DNA from: Myxococcus sp. RHSTA-1-4
GTDB taxonomy: Bacteria > Myxococcota > Myxococcia > Myxococcales > Myxococcaceae
NCBI RefSeq assembly: GCF_020037125.1
Contig: NZ_JAIQDG010000035.1
Location: 1 to 64,000, forward strand
DNA length: 64,000 bases
Direction: 5' to 3'
The notes under the pieces were generated by a model. It was given only the letters and a program-made list of their open reading frames with translations. It did not search any database and was not told the origin of the DNA. A program made the position numbers and the translations under genes. This document shows, in pieces, positions 8,652 through 16,082 of the stretch (positions are counted from its first letter, which is position 1; the number at the start of each line of letters is the position of its first letter).

Positions 8652-9719
8652 TCATGCGGGGACGAGCGCCAGCAGGTGCCTCGGGTGGTACACGTCCCAG
8701 AGAGGGCCCTTCACCGTGGAGAGGGCCTCCAGCACGCCCTTGCGCCACTCGGCGGGCAGGGCCTCCTCGCCGTGGAAGGCACCCACCAGGGCGCCGGTGA
8801 TCGCCGCGTGGGCCTCCGTGTCGCCGCCGCGGTGGATGACGTCCAGCAGCGCGGCCTCGGCGCTCGGGGCGTGGAGCAGCTCCCAGAAGGCGAGGCGGAA
8901 GGCCACGCGCACCGCGTGCTGAGGCCGGTGCAGGTGCAGCTCCGGCCCGTAGAGCTGGGGGTCCTGCTTCTGGGCCAGCTCCAAATCCTCGCGCAGGAGC
9001 CGGGCCGCCTGTGTCACCTCCTGGACGTAGTCGCTCGCGGAGCGGCCGAGCGCGGCGCCCGCCAGCAGCAGGCCGGAGTCCGCGGCGGTGAGGAGGTCCT
9101 CCTTCTTCAGCTCCGCGCCGCTGGTGACGGCGCGCGCCAGGGCGGCGTTGAAGGCCGCGCAGGCGAGCTGGCAGCGCGGGTCGAAGTGGGTGAGGGCGGA
9201 GTCCTCCAGCGAGGCCTGGGTGCGCGCGTTCGCGTCGCCCGCCAGGTAGACGCCCAGCGGCGCGGTGCGAGCCAGGCTCCCGGGGAACGCGGGCTGGCGG
9301 AAGGCACGCAGCCACACGCGCCGGCCGGCGGCCAGCGGTGGCAGCCCGGAGTTGCACTCTTCCAGGACGTCCTTCATGGGCTCGCTGACGTCGAAGGCGT
9401 GCGGCTGCCAGGCGCGGTAGCGGCGGAGCGCGTCCGCGGCGTCGTAGCGCCGCAGGTCCCTCAGGCTGTGGCCGAGGCAGCACGCGAGCTGCACCTCTTC
9501 CGTCACCTGCCCTTTACGCAGCTCATGCGGGCCGCCGCCCATCAGCTTGAGGTAGGGGCCCTCGGCCGGGGTGGGGAAGGACGGCGCCATGAAGGGCCGA
9601 TGCGCGGTGGGCACGGACAGGGCGTTGCCCACGGCCAGGCCCAGCAGGGCGCCCCGGCGTCGCTGGGCAAGGAGGGGGTCGGGCCCCCGGGGGGCGGCAT
9701 TGCGGCGGTTGGGCGGCAT
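8652..9719 (-). CDS. ADP-ribosylglycohydrolase-family (DraG-like) protein with altered metal motifs
   Basis: About 355 residues from the ATG at 9719 (an in-frame ATG at 9758 is possible). The all-helical fold pattern of DraG/ARH enzymes is present: RRRGALLGLAVGNALSVP at the N-terminus, a TEE block in GQVTEEVQLACCLGHSL, and HRGGDTEAHAAITGALVGA near the C-terminus. Classical members have WTDDT and GDTDT there, giving the Asp ligands for the two metal ions; here these read VTEEV and GDTEA. The acidic character is kept but the exact ligands are not. It may remove ADP-ribose from a substrate or be a diverged relative. Divergent from eno. Confidence 0.8.
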   Translation of the reverse strand: MPPNRRNAAPRGPDPLLAQRRRGALLGLAVGNALSVPTAHRPFMAPSFPTPAEGPYLKLMGGGPHELRKGQVTEEVQLACCLGHSLRDLRRYDAADALRRYRAWQPHAFDVSEPMKDVLEECNSGLPPLAAGRRVWLRAFRQPAFPGSLARTAPLGVYLAGDANARTQASLEDSALTHFDPRCQLACAAFNAALARAVTSGAELKKEDLLTAADSGLLLAGAALGRSASDYVQEVTQAARLLREDLELAQKQDPQLYGPELHLHRPQHAVRVAFRLAFWELLHAPSAEAALLDVIHRGGDTEAHAAITGALVGAFHGEEALPAEWRKGVLEALSTVKGPLWDVYHPRHLLALVPA

Positions 9720-9798
9720 TCGGCGGGTGGACACTGTAGCAGTGTCAACGACGAGCATGCTTGCCCGCTCCCGGACCCTCCTCTAGAAACGACCGCCT

Positions 9799-11097
9799 AT
9801 GACCGAGATTGCTCAGATTCTGGCGCGTGAAGTGCTCGACTCCCGCGGCAACCCCACCGTGGAGGCCGAGGTCCTACTGGCGGGCGGCTCCCGGGGCCGC
9901 GCGGCGGTGCCGTCCGGTGCGTCCACCGGCGAGCACGAGGCCATCGAGCTGCGTGACGGCGACAAGGGGCGCTACCTGGGCAAGGGTGTGCGCAAGGCCG
10001 TCCAGAACGTGATGGACACGCTGGCCCCGGCGCTGGTGGGCATGGACGCCGCGGACCAGTTCGCGGTGGACCAGAAGATGCTGGAGCTGGACGGCACGCC
10101 CACCAAGGGCAAGCTGGGCGCCAACGCCATCCTCGCGGTGTCCATGGCCTGCGCGCGCGCGGCGGCGGACGCGCACGGCCTGCCGCTGTACCGGTACGTG
10201 GGCGGCGCGCAGGCGCGCACCCTGCCGGTGCCGCTGATGAACATCCTCAACGGCGGCGCGCACGCGGACACCCGCGTGGACGTGCAGGAGTTCATGGTGG
10301 TGCCCGCGGGCGCCCCCAGCTTCGCGGAAGGCCTTCGCTGGGGCGCGGAGGTGTTCCACGCGCTGAAGAAGATCCTGAAGGGCCGCAAGTTGGCCACCGG
10401 CGTGGGCGACGAGGGCGGCTACGCCCCGGACCTGCCGGCCAACGAGGAGGCCCTCAAGCTCATCATGGAGGCCATTGACCAGGCGGGCTTCAAGGCCGGC
10501 GAGCAGCTGTTCCTCGCGCTGGACGTGGCCGCCAGCGAGTTCTTCGACAAGGGCTCCAAGAAGTACAAGCTCAAGGGCGAGGGCAAGGAGTACGACGCGG
10601 CCGGGATGCTCGACTACTACCGCGGCCTGTCCGAGCGCTACCCCATCATCTCCATCGAGGACGGCATGGCGGAGGATGACTGGGAGGGCTGGAAGAAGCT
10701 CACCGACGCGCTGGGCGGGAAGATGCAGCTGGTGGGCGACGACCTCTTCGTCACCAACGTGGAGCGCCTGGGCCGCGGCATCCAGGGCGGCGTGGCCAAC
10801 TCCATCCTGGTGAAGGTGAACCAGATTGGCTCGCTGACGGAGACGTTCGACGCGGTGCGCATGGCGCACAAGGCGGGCTACACGTCCGTGATGAGCCACC
10901 GCTCCGGCGAGACGGAGGACACCACCATCGCCGACCTGGCCGTGGCGCTGGACTGCGGGCAGATCAAGACGGGCTCGGCGTCGCGCTCGGACCGCATCGC
11001 CAAGTACAACCAGTTGCTGCGCATCGAGCAGGAGCTGGGCGCGGCCGCCCGCTACGCCGGCAAGTCCGTGTTCCGCTCCCTGGCGCAGAAGAAGTGA
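9799..11097 (+). CDS. eno: Enolase
   Basis: 432 residues, full length. Converts 2-phosphoglycerate to phosphoenolpyruvate in glycolysis; cytosolic, Mg2+-dependent. Seen directly: AREVLDSRGNPTVEAEV at the start, AAVPSGASTGEHEA loop, the Mg2+ ligand regions LALDVAASEF, SIEDGMAEDDW and VGDDLFVTN, catalytic Lys in LVKVNQIGS, and MSHRSGETEDT. surE starts five bases after its stop, so the two are translationally close. Confidence 0.99.
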   Translation: MTEIAQILAREVLDSRGNPTVEAEVLLAGGSRGRAAVPSGASTGEHEAIELRDGDKGRYLGKGVRKAVQNVMDTLAPALVGMDAADQFAVDQKMLELDGTPTKGKLGANAILAVSMACARAAADAHGLPLYRYVGGAQARTLPVPLMNILNGGAHADTRVDVQEFMVVPAGAPSFAEGLRWGAEVFHALKKILKGRKLATGVGDEGGYAPDLPANEEALKLIMEAIDQAGFKAGEQLFLALDVAASEFFDKGSKKYKLKGEGKEYDAAGMLDYYRGLSERYPIISIEDGMAEDDWEGWKKLTDALGGKMQLVGDDLFVTNVERLGRGIQGGVANSILVKVNQIGSLTETFDAVRMAHKAGYTSVMSHRSGETEDTTIADLAVALDCGQIKTGSASRSDRIAKYNQLLRIEQELGAAARYAGKSVFRSLAQKK

Positions 11098-11101
11098 GCC
11101 C

Positions 11102-11890
11102 GTGAGCGACTCGAAACCGCGCATCCTCGTCTCGAACGACGACGGCTACTTCTCCGAGGGCATCAAGGCCCTCGTGGAAGCGGTGAGCCCCTTGGGAGAG
11201 GTGTGGGTGGTGGCGCCCGACCGCGAGCAGAGCGCCGCCTCCCATGCCATCTCCCTGCACCGGCCGCTGCGCATCAAGCAGGTGCGCGAGCGGTGGTACT
11301 CCGTCGACGGGACGCCGGCGGACAGCGCTTATCTGGCGGTCAACCACATCCTGAAGGATGCTCGGCCCACTCTCATGGTGTCCGGCATCAACCACGGCGC
11401 GAACCTGGCGGAAGACGTCATGTACTCCGGTACGGTGGCGGCGGCGATGGAGGGGGCCCTGCTCGGGATTCCCGCCATCGCCTTCAGCCTCGTGACGCGG
11501 GGGCCGTTCGACTTCGGCCCGGCCGCCCGCTTCGCGCGCGCGCTGGTGCAGAGCGCGCTGGCCCGGCCGCTGCCGCCGAAGATGCTCCTCAACGTGAACA
11601 TCCCCGGAGGCGTGGAGCCGGACGGCTACGTCGTCACGCGCCTGGGCCGGCACACCTACGGATACGAGGTGGTGGAGAAGGAAGACCCTCGCGGCCGGAA
11701 GTACTACTGGATTGGCGGCAGCGAGTACCAGCACGAGGACATCCCGGGGAGTGACTGCAACGCCGTCCACCTGGACCGGCGCATCTCCGTCACGCCCCTG
11801 CACTTCGAGCTGACGGACCACCAGCGCATCCCCGACGTCACGGGGTGGCGGCTCGACGGCTTCCAGCGGCACGAATCGGATGGTGCCTAG
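11102..11890 (+). CDS. surE: 5'/3'-nucleotidase SurE
   Basis: 262 residues. SurE dephosphorylates nucleoside 5'- and 3'-monophosphates and is linked to stationary-phase survival. The metal-binding N-terminus ILVSNDDGYFSEGIKAL, the VAPDREQSAASHAIS segment and the VSGINHGANLAEDVMYSGTV loop are all family hallmarks. The GTG start lies four bases after the eno stop. The next gene encodes an NlpD-like lipoprotein, an order (surE then nlpD) also found in enterobacteria, where pcm lies between. Confidence 0.97.
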   Translation: MSDSKPRILVSNDDGYFSEGIKALVEAVSPLGEVWVVAPDREQSAASHAISLHRPLRIKQVRERWYSVDGTPADSAYLAVNHILKDARPTLMVSGINHGANLAEDVMYSGTVAAAMEGALLGIPAIAFSLVTRGPFDFGPAARFARALVQSALARPLPPKMLLNVNIPGGVEPDGYVVTRLGRHTYGYEVVEKEDPRGRKYYWIGGSEYQHEDIPGSDCNAVHLDRRISVTPLHFELTDHQRIPDVTGWRLDGFQRHESDGA

Positions 11891-11904
11891 CGTTGAGGCC
11901 TTCC

Positions 11905-12864
11905 GTGTCCAGCCGAGCGGGTGGGGCGCTCCGGGTGCTGCTCGTGGCCGTGCTGTTCGCCGGCTGCGCGGGCACCCGGGCCGCCGCGCCCGGCCCGGAC
12001 ACGGGGCTGGAGCCCGCGGTTGACTCGAGGCCCCCCGAGAGCAGCGGGGCCTCCTCGGGCTCGGGGGCTTCGAGCTCCGGGGCTTCGCCGGGGAAGGGGA
12101 GCGCGCTGCCGTTCGCCCTGAGGTCCGCGCACCTGGAGCCGGAGTTGGTGTCGGTGCGTCACCGCGTCGCGGCGGGCGAGACGATGTACCGCATCGCGAA
12201 GACGTACGGACTCACGGTGGAGGAGCTGGGGTCCGCCAACAACATCAAGGCACCGTGGACGCTGGCGGTGGGGCAGGAGCTCATCATCCCCGGCGTGGAG
12301 CGCAACGTGCCGGAGGAGGCGCCGGAGGTGCTGGCCGAGGCGGACCCGGAGCCGGTGCGGACGTCCACCGAGTCTCCCTCCCGGCGGGGCAGTGCGCCCG
12401 TGGTGGCCCGGCGCGAGGAGCCTCCATCCCGCTCCCGGCCCGTATCGCGTCCGGGGGCGCCCCGGCCGCGCCTGGCCACGCAGGGCATGTTGGACTGGCC
12501 GCTGAAGGGCGTGCTGTACGGGCGCTTCGGGAAGAAGGGCCGCGAGCCCCATGACGGCATCGACCTGGCCGCGCCCTCGGGCACGCCCGTGAAGACGGCG
12601 CAGGAGGGCACGGTGCTCTACGCGGGCGAGCAGCGCGGGTACGGCAACATCGCCATCGTCGAGCACTCGAACCGGCTCATCACGCTGTATGCGCACAACA
12701 AGGACCTGCGCGTGCGCACGGGGCAGCGGGTGCTCCGGGGACAGGTCATCGCCACGGTGGGGGAGTCCGGCAAGACGTCCGGCCCGCACCTGCACTTCGA
12801 GGTGCGCCTGGACGGCAAGCCGGTGGACCCGCTCGACTACCTCGGGCCCATGCCTTCGTCCTGA
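11905..12864 (+). CDS. nlpD: NlpD-like lipoprotein: LysM plus M23 peptidase
   Basis: 319 residues from GTG 11905, which has GAGG six bases ahead (an in-frame TTG at 11893 is the alternative). The N-terminal ALRVLLVAVLFAGC is a lipoprotein signal with lipobox. A LysM domain follows (HRVAAGETMYRIAKTYGLTV), then a Pro/Ser-rich linker and a LytM/M23 domain with HDGIDLAAPSGTPV and GPHLHFEVR. The zinc ligands of M23 (H-x3-D and H-x-H) appear intact, unlike E. coli NlpD, so it may itself cut peptidoglycan rather than only activate amidases. Located in the envelope. Confidence 0.9.
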   Translation: MSSRAGGALRVLLVAVLFAGCAGTRAAAPGPDTGLEPAVDSRPPESSGASSGSGASSSGASPGKGSALPFALRSAHLEPELVSVRHRVAAGETMYRIAKTYGLTVEELGSANNIKAPWTLAVGQELIIPGVERNVPEEAPEVLAEADPEPVRTSTESPSRRGSAPVVARREEPPSRSRPVSRPGAPRPRLATQGMLDWPLKGVLYGRFGKKGREPHDGIDLAAPSGTPVKTAQEGTVLYAGEQRGYGNIAIVEHSNRLITLYAHNKDLRVRTGQRVLRGQVIATVGESGKTSGPHLHFEVRLDGKPVDPLDYLGPMPSS

Positions 12865-12976
12865 GGTCCGGTCCGAGCGCCTGGCCGTCCCCTCGGCCCA
12901 TGGCGGGCACGGAGGCGGGGCAGGGAAGCGGCCCGGCCCTCCGTCAGGAGCCGAGGTGAGGGTAGAGTGCCGCCCC

Positions 12977-14005
12977 GTGCCGCGCTCCCTCCCGCTGCTT
13001 GCGTCCCTCCTCGTCCTCCTGACCACGACCGCGCTCGCGCAGGCTCCCGCGCCCGAGAAGGAGTCCCTCATCGTCGCGGTGCTCACGCTGGAGTCCAACG
13101 AGCCGGCCCGTGACTCCGCGCCCGGGGTCACCTCGCTCATCGCCTCGCGCCTCGCCGAGTCCCCGCGGCTGCGCGTCCTCTCCCAGCGCGACATCGAGGC
13201 CGTGCTCGATGCCGAGCGCCAGCGGCAGCTCCTCGGCATCAAGACGTGCGACCGCGGCGCGTGCCTCCAGGAGCTCTCCTCCATCACCGGCGCCCGCTAC
13301 ATCATCACCGGCCGGCTGGACCGCTTCGGCGACCGGTACCTCCTCACCGCCAGCCTGGTGGACACCGTGGGTGGCCGGAGCCTCGCCAGGCCCCGGGCGG
13401 AGGCCCCCGAGGCGGACACCCTGCTGCGCACCACCGAGGCCGTCGCCGACCAGCTCCTCGCCGCGCTCGTCACGCCCGGGGAGATTCCGACGGCCCGCCC
13501 GCTGCTCGGTGGCGCGACGACGGGCGGCGGTGGCCTCACGCTGGGCCTGCGCATCAACAACAACTTCATCGACAAGCTGGCCACCCTCAACCCGGGCGCC
13601 GACCTGGAGGTGGGCTACTGGTTCCACCCGGAGTGGGTCTTCATCGCCCAGCTCGGCTTCACCTACGTGCGCTCCAACACCGAGGGCGCGAAGGGCGGGC
13701 TCAACGTCCTCCCCAGCATCGTGGGTGCCCGCCACTACCACAACGTGGAGAAGCCCCTCCGGCCCTACTGGGGCTTCGGCCTGGGCGTGCAGCTGTCCTT
13801 CGGCGACTTCGGCATCTTCCAGTCCACCGGCCCGCTGCCCACCGTCGTCGGCTTCGTCGGCCTCGAGTACCTCATCGCCGGCCACGTGGGCCTCCAGCTC
13901 GAGCTCGGCACCAACGTCGCGCAGGCCGTGCTCGGACTGGCGGACTCGCAGCTCGGCGACGGCCTCAACCTGGATGTCAACGCGGGAATCGCCTACCACT
14001 TCTGA
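12977..14005 (+). CDS. Outer-membrane protein: CsgG/TolB-N-like domain plus beta-barrel
   Basis: About 342 residues from GTG 12977 (a GTG 21 bases upstream is also in frame). A signal peptide ends at TTALAQA. Residues around 25-160 resemble the CsgG/FlgO/TolB-N fold: ESLIVAVLTLESN, SRLAESPRLRVLSQRDIEAV, GARYIITGRLDRFGDRYLLT. The second half alternates polar and aromatic residues as an outer-membrane barrel (VGYWFHPEWVFIAQLGFTYV) and ends in AYHF with the terminal Phe typical of BAM substrates. Function unknown. The TPR lipoprotein follows 18 bases later and the two may act together. Confidence 0.75.
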   Translation: MPRSLPLLASLLVLLTTTALAQAPAPEKESLIVAVLTLESNEPARDSAPGVTSLIASRLAESPRLRVLSQRDIEAVLDAERQRQLLGIKTCDRGACLQELSSITGARYIITGRLDRFGDRYLLTASLVDTVGGRSLARPRAEAPEADTLLRTTEAVADQLLAALVTPGEIPTARPLLGGATTGGGGLTLGLRINNNFIDKLATLNPGADLEVGYWFHPEWVFIAQLGFTYVRSNTEGAKGGLNVLPSIVGARHYHNVEKPLRPYWGFGLGVQLSFGDFGIFQSTGPLPTVVGFVGLEYLIAGHVGLQLELGTNVAQAVLGLADSQLGDGLNLDVNAGIAYHF

Positions 14006-14023
14006 GAGTCGGAGCCCCCATCC

Positions 14024-15163
14024 ATGTTCCCGCGCCTGCGCGTCCTGCCCCTGCTCGTCCTGCTCGCCGCCGCCGCGTGTGACGAGGGCCCTCCGCCCGT
14101 CAGCACCAAGGACCACGCCGAGGGCCTCTACCTCAAGGGCACAGCCGAGTACCTCCAGGGACAGTTCGAGGCCTCGCTCAAGTCCTTCGAGGCGATGAAG
14201 CAGCTCGTCCCCAACGACTCGCGCCTGCCCGCCGCCCGCGGCGAGGTCTACCTCTCCATGGGCCGCCTCAACGAGGCGCTCGCCGAGTTCGAGTTCGCCG
14301 TCAAGCAGGACCCGCGCCGCTCCACCAACTGGAGCCGCCTGGGCTTCATCCAGGCCCAGCTCGGCCGGGTGCCGGAGGCCCAGAGCTCCCTGCGCAAGGC
14401 CATTGCCCTCTTCCCCCACGACTTCAACGCGCTGGAGGCGCTGGGCGAGCTGCACCTCAAGAAGGGCGAGCATGACGAGGCCGTGCGCCACTTCACGCTC
14501 GCCTCCGCCGCCGCGTCCGGCGAGGCGAAGTCCGCCCTCCTCATGCGCGCGCTCGACGTGCTCGGCCAGCAGAAGCGCTACGACGAGGTGCTCACGCGGG
14601 CACGGAAGGCCGTGGACGAGGGCATCCGCTCACCCGAGGTGCTCTCCACGCTGGGGGACGCCCTCGTGCGCGCGGGCAAGCTCCCCGAGGCCGCCAGCGC
14701 CTACCAGGAGGCCGCGAGCCGCTCCCCGAGAGACCCGACGCTCTGGGAGCTGGTGGGGGAAATCCACATGCGGCTGGACAAGCCGGGCGACGCCATCGCC
14801 GCGTACAAGGAGTCGCTGCGTGTGAAGGACCGCGCCGTCGTCCACGTGGCGCTCGCCCGCATCCACCTCGCCATGGACAACCGCCCGGCCGCCGAGGACG
14901 AGCTCACGGCCGCCCTGGAGTCCGTCTCCGGAAAGGACACGCGCGAGCTGCGAGAGCTGGCCGAGCTGCTCGCCACGCTGGGCCGCAAGCCGGACGCGCT
15001 GCGCATCCTCACCAGCCTCAGCGCGGAGCCGGACCACGTGAAGGACGCGGAATTGCAGCTCACCACCGCCCGGCTGGCGCGCGAGCTGAAGGACACGGCC
15101 GTGCTCCAGGCCGCGTGCGCCCGCGCCACCGCGGCCGATGCCGGTGTGAAGAAGTGCCCCTGA
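14024..15163 (+). CDS. TPR-repeat lipoprotein
   Basis: 379 residues. The start MFPRLRVLPLLVLLAAAAC is a lipoprotein signal with the lipidated Cys near residue 19. The rest is at least eight TPR units (for example EGLYLKGTAEYLQGQFEASL and GELHLKKGEHDEAVRHF), so it is a scaffold on the periplasmic side of a membrane. It follows the CsgG-like barrel protein by 18 bases and is convergent with lexA. The partner is unknown; the neighbouring barrel is the obvious candidate. Confidence 0.85.
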   Translation: MFPRLRVLPLLVLLAAAACDEGPPPVSTKDHAEGLYLKGTAEYLQGQFEASLKSFEAMKQLVPNDSRLPAARGEVYLSMGRLNEALAEFEFAVKQDPRRSTNWSRLGFIQAQLGRVPEAQSSLRKAIALFPHDFNALEALGELHLKKGEHDEAVRHFTLASAAASGEAKSALLMRALDVLGQQKRYDEVLTRARKAVDEGIRSPEVLSTLGDALVRAGKLPEAASAYQEAASRSPRDPTLWELVGEIHMRLDKPGDAIAAYKESLRVKDRAVVHVALARIHLAMDNRPAAEDELTAALESVSGKDTRELRELAELLATLGRKPDALRILTSLSAEPDHVKDAELQLTTARLARELKDTAVLQAACARATAADAGVKKCP

Positions 15164-15220
15164 GCCCAAGCGGCCCGGACCAGGACGCCCGGGCGTGGCC
15201 TCAGCCCGCGAGGGCGGGAC

Positions 15221-15886
15221 TCAGGCGCGCCCGCCCTGCAGCTTGCGGTACACGCCCACCACCTGGCCCAGAATCATCGTCGAGCGGAACTCCGCGCGGC
15301 TGACGTAGATGGGCTGCATGGTGGCGTTGGCCGGCTGGAAGCGGATGCGTTCGCCCTCCGGGTAGTAGCGCTTCACCGTGGCCTCGTCCTCGATGAGGGC
15401 CACCACGATGTCCCCGGGTTGCGCCGCCGGCGTCTTCTTCACGAAGAGGTAGTCCCCGTCGTGGATGCCGTCGTCAATCATCGACTGTCCCTTGACGCGC
15501 AGGGCGAAGACCTCGCGGCCGTTCACCCCCCCGAGCAGGAAGCTGTCAATCTTGACCGAGTCCTCCATGTGCTCCTGGGCGAGCAGCGGCGCACCGGCCG
15601 CCACCTTGCCGAGCAGGGGCACCTCCACCATGCCGGCGTCCTTCTTCGCGCCCAGTCCCAGCAGCAGCCGCGCCCGCTTGGTGGGCACCAGGGAGCGGCT
15701 CTGCTGCTCACCCCGGTTCAGGTAGCCCTTGCGCTCCAGCGCCTTGAGGTGGTCGTTCACCCCGTTCGTGGAGCGGATGTCCATGTGCTCCCCGATTTCC
15801 CGAATCGTCGGCGGGAAGCCCCGGGTTTCCGTCTCCTTGACGATGAAGCTGAGAATCTCGCGCTGGCGTTCCGTGAGCTCTTCCAT
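15221..15886 (-). CDS. lexA: SOS repressor LexA
   Basis: 221 residues. The N-terminal winged helix (ELTERQREILSFIVKE..GFPPTIREIGEH) binds the SOS box and the C-terminal S24 domain self-cleaves with RecA filaments. Cleavage site Ala97-Gly98 (KVAAGAP), nucleophile Ser135 (VKGQSMIDDGI) and base Lys172 (DEATVKRYY) are all present, with the usual 37-residue Ser-Lys spacing. The ATG at 15886 matches the family start; the open frame continues upstream without homology. A LexA box lies 73 bases upstream, so autoregulation is expected. Confidence 0.98.
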   Translation of the reverse strand: MEELTERQREILSFIVKETETRGFPPTIREIGEHMDIRSTNGVNDHLKALERKGYLNRGEQQSRSLVPTKRARLLLGLGAKKDAGMVEVPLLGKVAAGAPLLAQEHMEDSVKIDSFLLGGVNGREVFALRVKGQSMIDDGIHDGDYLFVKKTPAAQPGDIVVALIEDEATVKRYYPEGERIRFQPANATMQPIYVSRAEFRSTMILGQVVGVYRKLQGGRA

Positions 15887-15952
15887 GCGCTCCCTCACTC
15901 GGCTGCCGTCCTGCCAGGGGCTCGGACGTCCAGGGTACAGGCTTTCAGTGCC

Positions 15953-15981
15953 ACTCTTCCTGAACATACGTGTAGAGTCAA
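15953..15981 (-). promoter_or_regulatory. lexA promoter
   Basis: On the minus strand TTGACT (15976-15981) is followed after exactly 17 bases by AAGAGT (15953-15958). The -35 matches five of six consensus bases and the -10 three of six. The LexA box fills the spacer exactly, so bound LexA would exclude RNA polymerase. Confidence 0.55.
15959..15975 (-). promoter_or_regulatory. LexA box (SOS operator)
   Basis: The minus strand reads CTACACGTATGTTCAGG. This matches 16 of 17 positions of the consensus I recall for Myxococcus LexA, CTRHAMRYBYGTTCAGS; the one mismatch is an A at the B position. It lies 73 bases before the lexA start and 108 bases before the divergent hybrid kinase at 16083, so it could also influence that gene. 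Confidence 0.85.
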
Positions 15982-16082
15982 TCCGTCCGGTGCCCCCCCG
16001 CGCACTCACCGTGCGTGCTCGACAGTCGCCTTTCTCACACCTTGAGGAAGGACGTTGATCTCTGCGTACAATTCCACCCGCC

